A stretch of DNA of 64,000 bases, taken from assembly GCA_020249775.1 (NCBI GenBank), contig JADCFA010000003.1:124001-188000 (forward strand). The letters run 5' to 3'. The notes under the pieces were generated by a model, which was not told where the DNA came from, did not search any database, and worked only from the letters and a program-made list of their open reading frames with translations. Below, one piece after another: positions 17,228 to 25,837 of this stretch (its first letter is position 1; every line of letters starts with the position of its first letter). Source of the DNA: Roseomonas sp. GTDB taxonomy: Bacteria; Pseudomonadota; Alphaproteobacteria; Acetobacterales; Acetobacteraceae. A program made the translations under genes and the position numbers.

Positions 17228-18682
17228 TCAGGCCCTTCCGCGCGTAACCAGCCGGCCCGGCTTTTCCCCCGTAGCCCCTTTGCCGGCGACAAAGGTTGAA
17301 ATGCCATTGGCCCAGACTTCCACAATCCCGGCACTTTCCTGCTTTGGGTTTTCGAAAGTGGCGCGGTCAATCACCGTATCGGGATCAAACAACACCAGAT
17401 CGGCATAAGCACCTTCGCGGATGACGCCACGATCCACCATGCCAAAAACGGCGGCGGGGCGCCCGGTCATTTTATGGACCGCAGTCTCAAGACTGAACAG
17501 GCGCAATTCGCGCGCATAAAGGCCAAGCACACGCGGGAAAGTGCCCCAAAGCCGCGGATGCGGATGCGCATCATGCGGAATGCCATCCGAGCCAATCACC
17601 GACATGGGATGCGCCATGATGCGGCGCACATCGGCTTCATCCATCTGGAAGGTGATCTGCCCCGCGGGCAGCAGGCGTTCGGCTGCCATGCGGATATCGG
17701 TATTCCAGCCGCGCGCAATGTCAGACAGATACTTGCCGGCCATTTCCGGATGCGGGATGGACCAGGTGATCATCACCTTCACATCATCGCGCAGCCGATC
17801 GGGCATCAGCACGGTGGACCCCGCCGGATAAGGATAGACATCAAAGCAGACTTCCTGGCTTTGCGCATAGGCATCAATCAGCGCGAGTGTCTGATTGGAC
17901 CGCCCGTAATTCTCCGGCATTGAGCATTTATGATGGCTGATCCAAACCGGACAGCCGACGCGATCACCGATCTTCAGCGTTTCTTCGATGGAAGCGCAAA
18001 CGCGATCCGCCTCATCACGCATATGCGTCACATAAATCCCACCAAAGGCGCGCAGTGGCTCGGCAACCGCAATCACTTCCTCGGTCGTTGCGTGCATATT
18101 GAGCGGATAGTAAAGCCCCGTTGAAAAGCCCGATGCGCCTTCGGCGAGCGATTGCTTTACTCGCAGCCGCATGCGTTCAATCTCGGCATCATTGGCAACC
18201 CGCATGACATCGCCATCCATGACCTCAACGCGCATGGTCTGATGGCCAACCAGCGCATAGGTATTCACTTCCGAGCCCTGCTTCTTCAGCTCATGTGCGT
18301 AATCACCGAAACTATCGAAGCGCCACCAGCCATCTTCGCCAATCAGGTCAAGCGGCGGCGGGGGGCGCTTGGTGAAGCGCGCTGGCGCCAGGCTAACGCC
18401 GCAATTGCCGACCACAACGGTGGTGACACCCTGGCTGATCTTGCAGGTCATGCAGGCAGGCCCGCATAGCACGGCGCGGTCATCATGTGTGTGGCTGTCA
18501 ATGAAGCCAGGCGCCACGGCCTTGCCACCCGCCATCACTTCACGGTCAGCGCTTGCGCCACCCAGATCGCCCACCGCCACGATGCGGTCGCCCGAAACAC
18601 CAATATCGCCGCGCCGGCTTGCGGCGCCGGTGCCATCAATGATGGTCGCATCGCGGATGATCAGATCGCAGCGGAGAGCCAT
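17228..18682 (-). CDS. N-acyl-D-amino-acid deacylase (amidohydrolase)
   Basis: A 484-residue member of the D-aminoacylase group, zinc enzymes that release acyl groups from N-acyl-D-amino acids. H64 and H66 (SHTHDD) and C94 (VGNCGVS) match the metal site, with His in WISHHKC and the catalytic Asp in GSDGIPHD further on. Length equals the characterised enzymes (about 483). The two flanking small beta domains are present (N-terminal IIRDATIIDGTG, C-terminal GAYADLVLFDP). It ends flush against the convergent MFS gene and may act with it in uptake or export of D-amino acid derivatives, which is inference. A related but longer amidohydrolase is at 56698-58416. Confidence 0.9.
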   Translation of the reverse strand: MALRCDLIIRDATIIDGTGAASRRGDIGVSGDRIVAVGDLGGASADREVMAGGKAVAPGFIDSHTHDDRAVLCGPACMTCKISQGVTTVVVGNCGVSLAPARFTKRPPPPLDLIGEDGWWRFDSFGDYAHELKKQGSEVNTYALVGHQTMRVEVMDGDVMRVANDAEIERMRLRVKQSLAEGASGFSTGLYYPLNMHATTEEVIAVAEPLRAFGGIYVTHMRDEADRVCASIEETLKIGDRVGCPVWISHHKCSMPENYGRSNQTLALIDAYAQSQEVCFDVYPYPAGSTVLMPDRLRDDVKVMITWSIPHPEMAGKYLSDIARGWNTDIRMAAERLLPAGQITFQMDEADVRRIMAHPMSVIGSDGIPHDAHPHPRLWGTFPRVLGLYARELRLFSLETAVHKMTGRPAAVFGMVDRGVIREGAYADLVLFDPDTVIDRATFENPKQESAGIVEVWANGISTFVAGKGATGEKPGRLVTRGRA

Positions 18683-18778
18683 GGGGTTATCCTGACAGGT
18701 AATGTTGCGAATGCGCCGATCATGGCGCAGGCGCCGCCATCAGGAAACCCCATGAGGCGCTACCGGGAACGGATTGCC

Positions 18779-21232
18779 TTACTTACGGGGCGCAGGCTTT
18801 GGCCCTGGACCGGCCATCGCCATCGCCTTTTCCGCGCCCAACAGGATATCCGCGATCCTGATCACATCATGGCGTTGTAGCCCGCCCCCATCCAGCCCAT
18901 TCAGAATGGATTTGAGTTTCACGGCATGGCTAAGTTGCAGATTATCAAAGACTTCAAAACGCCCGGCACGGCGCCCGGCCTCCTCCAAGCGCCTGAGTGC
19001 CTGTGCCAGGATCTCGATATTCAGCACGACAGCGGCGCGGCGCTTGGCATTCGGTTCGTGCAAGGCTGGTAGAAATTGGCGGTTGATAATGTGCTGCGTG
19101 GCCTCTTCGGTCGCCAGACCAATTTGCTGCAAAAGTGGAGAAATCACCGCCAGCCGATCCTTGATGCGGCCGGGTGGGGCACCCTCGAATTCCTTTAGCG
19201 AGGCAACATATTCCTCCGCAACATGCGCGGCGCGCGCAGGGTCTTCAACAGGCAGCGACGGCGGCGGTGCACGCTGCAACTCTTCGAGCTTCTCATCAGC
19301 AATGCTGCCGGCAATTGGCGAAAGCGTCGCCGCAGTCGCCAGAACCGACCCTGGGCTTTGCGCGCGGTCCAGCAGGCTCGACAAGGCAATGCCGAACGCC
19401 GTTTGCCCTTCCTTCACCGGTCCTTTAAGCGCAGCGATGACCAGTTCAGGCGACGGGCCCGAAAAGGAGGCCAACTTCGCTTCCCAAATCCCATCTGCGT
19501 GCCGCCATATGCTGGCAGCCAATTCAAGTAAGTCCTGGCTCTGCCTCGCATCAAGCCCGGCCACCGGTAAGCCCTGAGGGAAGGAGAGAGTGGGCGCAAT
19601 GCGCGCAGCCTCGGCCCAAAGCGTGCGTCCTTCCGAGTCAACTTGAAGGACTTCGAAGAAGTTCCGGCCTCCAAGGTTAGCAGAAATTTTTTCGGCTGCC
19701 GGCCCCATTGCCGCTCGAACCGCCTCGGCAATTGGCATTAGGGCGGGTCGCGGGAGTTTTGCGCTACCTAGGCTCCATGCCTTCAAGGGTACTACGGCAC
19801 CATCAAAGGGTAGGAAAAGGATACGAGCAAATGTGATCGGCCTGGGGGGGCGTATCAGCTTCAAGCGCGGTCGCGCGGCCTCAATGATGGGGTCAAGCGT
19901 TGCGCGCGAAGGAACGGCCTCAAGCACCGCAACAACCTGCTGAAGCACCGCATCCGATGCCTTGGATGCGCGCTTTGAGATATGTGAAAGCGCATCCTCA
20001 CCCTTGCCGGCATCGTCAGCACCCTGAGTGAGTGATCGGGCGGACTGCACCAGATAGGCTTCACGCAGCTTCTTGGCCTCAGACCCAAGCGTGATTGCAT
20101 GCGTCCCGGCCAGGAGAGATTCGTTACGCGCGATGAATGCCAACGGGCGACTGCGCCGCCAATCCAAGCCCTCTATCATTGCTGGCGACTCAAGGCGCAG
20201 CCTGGAACCACCCTCGGGAAAGCCGCTCCAGCCCTCAACCTCCTTGGGCAATTCTGGCACAAGATGGCTCATTTCCCATAATGTGGCTTCACGGTCCGAA
20301 GGTTCCGATTGCTGCCACAGGCCTATAATCATGTCCCAGCCATTTAATAGCCATTCCGGGCGCGATACGCGTCGTATGACGGATTGCTGGTCGCGCTGCC
20401 AAGCGCGCAAAAGAATAGTCGTATCATCCAGCACGCGGTCCAGCTCACCGATAGCTGCCTTGGCGCATCTCATCGTGAGTTGCGCCCGACGCAAAAGAAA
20501 TTCGGCCCTCAGGCCGCGGGCATTGTCGCGACGCGGTGCAAGCCACCTTTCGAGTTCCTGCACGAAGGATTGTAAATCGCCAAATGCACGTCGCGTGTGG
20601 CCGATGACTGTGTCATCAGCCTTGCCAAGGGACATGAAAACACCGGCCAAGGCCTCCATCGCGGCTTCTACTGCTTCTGTCGTCATATTAAGGCGGCGCG
20701 CAATACGGGCCACCGCTTTACCGATCCGGGGACGCAGATAAATCAGCGTTTCCTGCTCCGGGGGAACCTTGGATTCAGCCGCTAATTCGGTACGGCGAAT
20801 GAGATCCGTCAATAGCAGGAAGAATATGCGACGCAACGCTGTGGCATCGGCAGCTGACTGTTCTTCTGCCCAAGCCATGGCAGCCCGCCCGCGCCAACCT
20901 TCCAAAGCGACATTCAAACAGGCTACACGAACTTGTTCTGGCCCGGGTTCGGGCATCTGCCGCAATTTGCGCCACAGGGCAACATCATGGGCGGTGATCC
21001 CAGGCACTGATGGTACATCCCTGCCCGTCAAAATGGTGGGGCCGGTCTTACTCGCGGGGCCCATGACGAAGAGATCAGGCACCGGCCCCTTCTGAGCCGG
21101 ACGTATACGCGCACCGAAGAGCTGCGGCGTGGTAAACGCCACCACAACGCCCCTCTCCCGGAAGCCGACCGGGTCAGGATGGCCCTTCTGGGCCGCGTTA
21201 CCGAGACTATTGGGGTTAGAACTTGACGACAT
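18779..21232 (-). CDS. Large hypothetical protein in a GC-poor stretch
   Basis: An 817-residue protein I cannot place in a family. No signal peptide and no membrane segments; it should be cytoplasmic. It is mostly alpha-helical by composition, with many Arg/Glu/Ala helices. Visible landmarks: a hydrophobic stretch RIFFLLLTDLIRRTEL near 134-150; KRASKASDAVLQQVVAVLEA near 425; RPPRPITFARILFLPFDGAV near 460-480, the most motif-like segment; and a Pro/Lys-rich end GPGPKPAPRK. No Walker, nuclease or protease motif is seen. An in-frame TAA lies three codons before the ATG, so the start is fixed. Base composition is visibly less GC-rich than its neighbours, suggesting transfer. It stands alone, with 96 bp to the D-aminoacylase and ~700 bp of non-coding DNA upstream. 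Confidence 0.75.
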   Translation of the reverse strand: MSSSSNPNSLGNAAQKGHPDPVGFRERGVVVAFTTPQLFGARIRPAQKGPVPDLFVMGPASKTGPTILTGRDVPSVPGITAHDVALWRKLRQMPEPGPEQVRVACLNVALEGWRGRAAMAWAEEQSAADATALRRIFFLLLTDLIRRTELAAESKVPPEQETLIYLRPRIGKAVARIARRLNMTTEAVEAAMEALAGVFMSLGKADDTVIGHTRRAFGDLQSFVQELERWLAPRRDNARGLRAEFLLRRAQLTMRCAKAAIGELDRVLDDTTILLRAWQRDQQSVIRRVSRPEWLLNGWDMIIGLWQQSEPSDREATLWEMSHLVPELPKEVEGWSGFPEGGSRLRLESPAMIEGLDWRRSRPLAFIARNESLLAGTHAITLGSEAKKLREAYLVQSARSLTQGADDAGKGEDALSHISKRASKASDAVLQQVVAVLEAVPSRATLDPIIEAARPRLKLIRPPRPITFARILFLPFDGAVVPLKAWSLGSAKLPRPALMPIAEAVRAAMGPAAEKISANLGGRNFFEVLQVDSEGRTLWAEAARIAPTLSFPQGLPVAGLDARQSQDLLELAASIWRHADGIWEAKLASFSGPSPELVIAALKGPVKEGQTAFGIALSSLLDRAQSPGSVLATAATLSPIAGSIADEKLEELQRAPPPSLPVEDPARAAHVAEEYVASLKEFEGAPPGRIKDRLAVISPLLQQIGLATEEATQHIINRQFLPALHEPNAKRRAAVVLNIEILAQALRRLEEAGRRAGRFEVFDNLQLSHAVKLKSILNGLDGGGLQRHDVIRIADILLGAEKAMAMAGPGPKPAPRK

Positions 21233-21445
21233 AACCGCGTTTTAAACCTGAAAAAGCGTTTTTCCGCCTGTTCCGACTGCGCGGTATCGCCAAAACGATG
21301 GATCAGACGATCCGCCGAGCGGAGCAAGAACCGATTGTGGGACCCGCGCAGATGATGCGAGCACCTCTCGGTGAAGCGTAATCAGTTTTTTCTTCCCAGC
21401 CAAGCCTTTAGGCCGCCGCCAGAGTCACACTTAAGGAGGGCCAGC

Positions 21446-21580
21446 ATGGTCACGCCCGACCGGAAATTATTAAAATATCATGAATTCAATTACTTGATTT
21501 ATGTTTTGTGGTCATGGAATCATTTTCATCACTGGGGCCTTGGTTTGAAACGAAAATACGGTCCGCCGGAACATTTTTGA
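21446..21580 (+). CDS. Possible 44-residue small protein with strong ribosome binding site
   Basis: A short frame beginning MVTPDRKLLKYHEFNYLIYV and ending KRKYGPPEHF. Its ATG is preceded by AAGGAGG with a 6-base spacer, the best Shine-Dalgarno seen anywhere in this window, which is the main reason to list it. The peptide is rich in Trp, Tyr, His and Lys (YVLWSWNHFHHWGLGLK), unusual for this genome, with a hydrophobic-aromatic centre that could touch a membrane. I recognise no family. It may equally be the 5' scrap of a decayed foreign gene. Confidence 0.35.
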   Translation: MVTPDRKLLKYHEFNYLIYVLWSWNHFHHWGLGLKRKYGPPEHF

Positions 21581-21722
21581 GCCAATTGGAGAGCCATGCA
21601 GCGACTCGAGACAAGCGACCAGATAAGGGCCTTGTCCATGGCCGATGCGCGGATATGAGGCAGTTGTTCCCTATCGGTCTGATCGCTGCTGCTGGGACCC
21701 TGCAGGAGCAATCTCACCAATT

Positions 21723-21803
21723 GAGCATTTCCGCGCCAAGTGGAATCACTCGGCTCACCGGAAAATGTGATCAAATAAAGGTGTGGAACGTTTCCCGTGA
21801 ACC
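21723..21803. repeat. Mosaic palindromic intergenic repeat, copy B
   Basis: About 81 bp with the same layout as 14800-14889: it starts GAGCATTT, contains GCCAAGTGGAATCACT where copy A has GCCAAGTGAAATCGCT, then GGAAAATGTGATC against GGGAAATGCGATC, and ends CCCGTGAACC. The nested hairpin is kept, though one inner arm is weaker (CTCGGC in place of CTTGGC). It lies in the AT-rich gap next to the TPR gene. Confidence 0.6.
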
Positions 21804-21932
21804 AACATGATCGGGGAACGCGGTTGGGGTTTCAGGCTGTGAGACACTTCAGCGGCGGGCAAGGGGCCTGAAACATCACGGTGACCTCGCTGCAGCCAAT
21901 AACCGCCGCTCAAGGGTAATCCACCCAGCAAA

Positions 21933-22487
21933 TCAAAGCGCCTCACCCTCGGCCGCTGCCCTAAGACGCCTCAGCGCCTCTGCCCCGCCTGGCATGGCGG
22001 GGTAAAGCGCCAAGGCGGCTTCCATGCTGCGCAAGGCGCCCGCTGCATCACCCGTTTCGGCCTGCAAACGCGACAGGCTTTGCAGGGCAATGAAATGCCG
22101 TGGCTCAAGGCGCAAAGCCTCGGCCAAATCGCGCGCGGCTTCGCGCATCTGGCCAAGTGCCGCCAGCGCCTCGGCACGCAAATGCCAGGCGCTTGCCGCA
22201 TTGGGGGCCAGCGTCAGCGCGGCGTCAAAATCCTCAATCGCTTCTTCCGGCAGCCGCGCATTCAGATTGCGCGTGCCGCGCTGCAACAATAACCTTGCCG
22301 CCGGTGAGGCCGCTTCCACCCATAACTGCCTGATCCGCGCTTCCGCCAGGGCAAGCTGCGCTGCATCCTGGCTGTCCCGCAGCACGGCAAAAAGCTGATC
22401 AAGCTCCGCCGCGCGCGGTGTGCCCTGCGCCAGCGCCAGCCCGGGCAGCGCCAAGCCCAGCAGCAGGGCGGCGCGGCGTGTCATCAT
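21933..22487 (-). CDS. Exported TPR-repeat protein
   Basis: A 184-residue protein with a twin-arginine-flavoured signal (MMTRRAALLLGLALPGLALA) followed by about three tetratricopeptide repeats, for example ASAWHLRAEALAALGQMREA and HFIALQSLSRLQAETGD. It is likely a periplasmic scaffold for protein contacts. The ATG at 22487 overlaps the glcF stop as ATGA, so it is translationally coupled to glcF; a second ATG directly follows. The longest frame starts inside glcF and is not used. The role next to a glycolate oxidase subunit is not known. Confidence 0.82.
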   Translation of the reverse strand: MMTRRAALLLGLALPGLALAQGTPRAAELDQLFAVLRDSQDAAQLALAEARIRQLWVEAASPAARLLLQRGTRNLNARLPEEAIEDFDAALTLAPNAASAWHLRAEALAALGQMREAARDLAEALRLEPRHFIALQSLSRLQAETGDAAGALRSMEAALALYPAMPGGAEALRRLRAAAEGEAL

Positions 22488-23806
22488 GCCAGCTCGCGCG
22501 CTTTCGCGATGCCTTCCGGTTCTGGCCCGCCCGCCATCCAATCGAGCAATTCCACCGTATGGATGGCCGGCATGGCCCCATCACCCAATTGGGTCAGGCA
22601 GCCGATATTCCCTGCCGCGATCACCGCCGCCCCAGTGCGTGCCAGATTCCCGAGCTTGCGTTCCTTCAATTGCCCGGCAATTTCCGGCTGCATGAGATTA
22701 TAGGTCCCGGCCGAACCGCAGCAGATATGACCCTCTGCCGGTTCCTTCACCTGAAACCCTGCCCTCGCCAATAATGCCTTCGGCTCCGCCGTGATCTTCT
22801 GCCCATGCTGCAGCGAACAGGCCGCATGATACGCCACCGTCAACCCTGGAGCCGGCCGGCTTGGCGCATAGCCAAAGCGCGTCAGCACTTCCGAAATATC
22901 GGAAGCCAGGCCCGCGACCTTCTCCGCCTTCTCTCGCCAGGGCGCCGCTTCCTCACGGAACATGAAGCCGTAATCCTTGAGCGTGGTGCCGCAACCGGAT
23001 GCATTCACCACAATCGCATCCAGCCCTTCACCTTCAATTTCCGCCGACCAGGCCGCAATATTCGCCCGCGCCAGGCGCATCGCCGGATCATGATGGCCCA
23101 TGTGATGATCAAGCGCCCCGCAGCAGCCCTGGCCCTTGGTCAGCACCACCTCAATCCCCATCCGCGTCAGCAGCCGGATCGTCGCCTCATTGATCGAGGG
23201 CGCCAAAACCTGCTGCGCGCAGCCCGTCAGCAAGCCAACTCGCCCGCGCCTTTCACCCTGCGCAGGAAAAACGCCGCGCCGCTCAATGGCCGAGGGCGAT
23301 GGCACATGCGCAGGCGCGAGGCTCAGCATGGCGCGCAGCCGGGCCGCCATCACCGACTGGCCGGGCATCAAGCGGGCAAAAGGCCGCGCCAGGCTCGCAC
23401 CTATCAAGGCAAGGCGGAAGCGGCCCGGATACGGCAAGACCGCAGAGAGCAAACGCCGCAGAAAACGCTCCGCCGCCGGGCGCTGATAGGTCTTTTCGAT
23501 ATAGGCTCGCGCATGATCCACCAGATGCATGTAATGCACGCCAGAAGGGCAGGTTGTCATGCAAGACAGGCAAGACAGGCAACGGTCCACATGCCGCACC
23601 TCAAGCTCACTCGCTGGGCGGCCTGATTCCAGCATGTCCTTGATCAAGTAAATCCGACCCCGAGGCGAATCCAACTCATCGCCCCGCAACAGGAAGGTGG
23701 GGCAGGTCGCGGTGCACATCCCGCAATGCACGCAACTGCGCAAAATGCGGTTGCTCTCGGCAATATCCGGGTCAGCCAATTGGGCGGGGGTGAAAAGGGT
23801 CTGCAT
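22484..23806 (-). CDS. glcF: Glycolate oxidase iron-sulfur subunit GlcF
   Basis: A 440-residue Fe-S subunit of the GlcDEF glycolate dehydrogenase, carrying electrons from the flavin subunits to the membrane quinone pool. Two 4Fe-4S motifs are near the N-terminus: CVHCGMCTATCP (about 29-40) and CLSCLSCMTTCPSG (about 79-92). Two CCG domains follow, with GCCGALDHHMGHHD and HICCGSAGTYN. The start at 23806 gives the usual MQTxFTPxQLADP opening; the 21 residues upstream in frame are not family-like. glcD and glcE do not lie next to it, which is unusual. A TATAGT box ends only 7 bases before the ATG, so the message may be leaderless. Confidence 0.92.
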   Translation of the reverse strand: MQTLFTPAQLADPDIAESNRILRSCVHCGMCTATCPTFLLRGDELDSPRGRIYLIKDMLESGRPASELEVRHVDRCLSCLSCMTTCPSGVHYMHLVDHARAYIEKTYQRPAAERFLRRLLSAVLPYPGRFRLALIGASLARPFARLMPGQSVMAARLRAMLSLAPAHVPSPSAIERRGVFPAQGERRGRVGLLTGCAQQVLAPSINEATIRLLTRMGIEVVLTKGQGCCGALDHHMGHHDPAMRLARANIAAWSAEIEGEGLDAIVVNASGCGTTLKDYGFMFREEAAPWREKAEKVAGLASDISEVLTRFGYAPSRPAPGLTVAYHAACSLQHGQKITAEPKALLARAGFQVKEPAEGHICCGSAGTYNLMQPEIAGQLKERKLGNLARTGAAVIAAGNIGCLTQLGDGAMPAIHTVELLDWMAGGPEPEGIAKARELA

Positions 23807-23970
23807 GAAAAAACTATAACCTACAAAACAAATCATGGGCAGAACCGGGGGGACCAACCCCAGACCCATGCCGGGGTCGCCGCAGGCCTAGGCCAGCGGC
23901 GCGCGCAGGATGGGTGTGGCGGCTGCGCGCCAAACCAAAGCCCGTTACCCGGGACCCCGCCAACAATACA

Positions 23971-24903
23971 TCAATCCCGACGCGGGCGGGCGCCAAGGAT
24001 ATGGGCGATGGCGTAGGTCAAATCGGGGCGGTTCAGGGTGTAGAAGTGAAATTCATCCACGCCATTCGCCTGCAAAAGGCGCACCTGCTCGGCGGCCACC
24101 ACGGCGGCCACCATGCGCCGCGTCTCCACATCCTCCTCCAGGCCCTCAAACAATTGGCCCATCCAGGCCGGGACACTCGCGCCGCACATGGCTGAGAATT
24201 TTACCACCTGCTGAAAATTGGATACCGGCAGAATACCCGGCACGATCGGCACCGTAATGCCCTTGGCATGGCAGCGATCAATGAAGCGCAGGAAAGTCTC
24301 GGCTTCGAAGAAATATTGCGTAATGGCGCGCGTCGCACCCGCGTCAATCTTGCGCTTCAGGAAATCCAAATCCGCATCTGCCGAAAGCGCCGCCGGGTGG
24401 GTTTCCGGATAGGCGCCGACACTAATCTCAAAATCGCCAATGCGCTTCAGGCCCCGCACCAGATCCTCGGCCTGCGCATAACCACCCGGATGTGGCACAT
24501 ATTCGGAAGCCCCGGCGGGAGGATCACCCCGCAAGGCCACAATATGGCGGACACCGGCGGCCCAATAGCGCCGCGCCACCTCATCCACTTCTTCCCGCGT
24601 TGCGCCTACGCAGGTCAGATGCGCGGCGGGGGTCAAGCTGGTTTCGGCCACCAGGCGGGCCACGGTCGCATGGGTGCGTTCCTGCGTGCTGCCCCCGGCC
24701 CCATAGGTGACCGAGACGAATCGAGGCCCAAGCGGTTCCAACCGCCGGATGCAGGCCCAAAGCTGTTCTTCCAGCTTGTCGGTCTTGGGGGGAAAGAATT
24801 CAAAGGAAAGCCGCGGCGCCGGCAAGGCCGCCGGGGCCGGCAGGGCGCTGAAACGCGGGCCAGTCAGCCAGCGGGCAAGCGGGCCAGGGGCAAGGTTATT
24901 CAT
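23971..24903 (-). CDS. metF: Methylenetetrahydrofolate reductase
   Basis: A 310-residue FAD enzyme that reduces 5,10-methylene-THF to 5-methyl-THF for methionine synthesis. Family marks: SFEFFPPKT near the N-terminus with the catalytic Glu, SVTYGAGGST, HLTCVGATREE, ALRGDPP for FAD/folate binding, and EFHFYTLNRPDL at the C-terminus. The ATG at 24903 (MNNLAPG) is preferred to the one at 24942. No SAM- or SAH-responsive riboswitch is apparent in the 136 bp before it. It lies divergently from mlaA and 164 bp from glcF, whose gap includes GC-rich dyads that may end its transcript. Confidence 0.93.
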   Translation of the reverse strand: MNNLAPGPLARWLTGPRFSALPAPAALPAPRLSFEFFPPKTDKLEEQLWACIRRLEPLGPRFVSVTYGAGGSTQERTHATVARLVAETSLTPAAHLTCVGATREEVDEVARRYWAAGVRHIVALRGDPPAGASEYVPHPGGYAQAEDLVRGLKRIGDFEISVGAYPETHPAALSADADLDFLKRKIDAGATRAITQYFFEAETFLRFIDRCHAKGITVPIVPGILPVSNFQQVVKFSAMCGASVPAWMGQLFEGLEEDVETRRMVAAVVAAEQVRLLQANGVDEFHFYTLNRPDLTYAIAHILGARPRRD

Positions 24904-25039
24904 GACAAATCCCGAGATGGTGAGGCGTTGAGCTTTCCGCAACGCCGCCCCCTTTGCCCATCACGCCCGTCTTGGCAAGGGCGCGCGCCCTGGGTTAAGC
25001 GCTTCCTCCCTTTTGGCTTTTCGCGCTAAGACCGATTTC

Positions 25040-25837
25040 ATGACAACTCCTGCTGCCCGCATCCTTGGCCCGGTTGCGCTTGCCCTGCTGGTATTGGCGG
25101 GCTGCGCCACGCGCCCCCCTGCCGATGAACCGGAAGCCTTGCAGGAGTTCAGGGAAAACAACGATCCCTTCGAACCCACCAACCGCTTCATGTTCGAAGT
25201 GAATGAAGTGATTGACAAGGCCGTATTGCAGCCCATCGCGGAAGCCTACCGGGATTTGCTCCCCCAGCCGGTGCGTTCGGGGATCCGCAACGTTCTTGGT
25301 AATCTGCGCACACCAACAATCCTGACTGGCGACCTGCTGCAAGGCAATCTGACCCGCGCGCGCGAAACACTTGGCCGCTTCATCGTGAATTCCACCATCG
25401 GCATTGGCGGCATTGTGGATGTTGGCCGCCGCTATGACGTGCATGGCCATTCCGAGGATATGGGCCAGACCTTGGCAGTTTGGGGAGTGGGCGAGGGTTT
25501 TTACATGTTTGTCCCGCTGCTTGGCCCGACCACGGCGCGCGATTTGGTGGGCTTCGCGACGGATATCTATACCAACCCACAATCCTTGATCGGCCAGGGA
25601 CAAATCCTGGATGTCTGGAATTACACGCGCATCGGCATGACGGTGGTGGATACCCGCGAAGCCCTGCTTGAGCCCTTTGATATGGTGCGCAAAACTTCGC
25701 TTGATCCCTACGCAACCCTGCGTTCGGCTTATCGCCAGCGCCGCGCCTTCGAAATCCAGAACAAGGATGGCCCAGGCGGCGCCGTGGCGCCTGCGGGCGG
25801 CGTTGGCTTTGGCCAAGGCGTGACGGAGCCCAAATAA
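25040..25837 (+). CDS. mlaA: Phospholipid-trafficking lipoprotein MlaA (VacJ)
   Basis: A 265-residue outer-membrane lipoprotein that removes mislocalised phospholipids from the outer leaflet and hands them to the Mla system. The lipobox is VLAGC (Cys about 22). Next is NDPFEPTNRFMFEVNEVID, the family's opening motif, then FIVNSTIGIGGIVDVG and EDMGQTLAVWGVGEGFYMFVPLLGPTTARD, which is strongly conserved in MlaA. The last 30 residues are a Gly/Ala tail. I chose ATG 25040 over 25013 for a compact signal peptide. The stop overlaps the mlaC ATG (TAATG). Confidence 0.93.
   Translation: MTTPAARILGPVALALLVLAGCATRPPADEPEALQEFRENNDPFEPTNRFMFEVNEVIDKAVLQPIAEAYRDLLPQPVRSGIRNVLGNLRTPTILTGDLLQGNLTRARETLGRFIVNSTIGIGGIVDVGRRYDVHGHSEDMGQTLAVWGVGEGFYMFVPLLGPTTARDLVGFATDIYTNPQSLIGQGQILDVWNYTRIGMTVVDTREALLEPFDMVRKTSLDPYATLRSAYRQRRAFEIQNKDGPGGAVAPAGGVGFGQGVTEPK

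Larger units (their letters stand above)
21233..21932. other. AT-rich intergenic region with little coding signal
   Basis: About 700 bp between the 817-residue gene and the TPR gene, markedly AT-richer than the rest of the window. It holds a 44-codon ORF with a strong ribosome binding site (21446-21580) and a palindromic repeat (21723-21803). Apart from these I see no conserved gene, tRNA or terminator. Overlapping open frames at 21371-21810 on the plus strand are otherwise featureless. Confidence 0.5.

Noticed and set aside
21028-21327. 99-codon frame overlapping the start of the 817-residue gene
   Set aside because: It overlaps the better frame out of phase, is Arg-rich and has no ribosome site.
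24904-25039. SAM or SAH riboswitch before metF
   Set aside because: No conserved stem pattern is visible in the short divergent gap.
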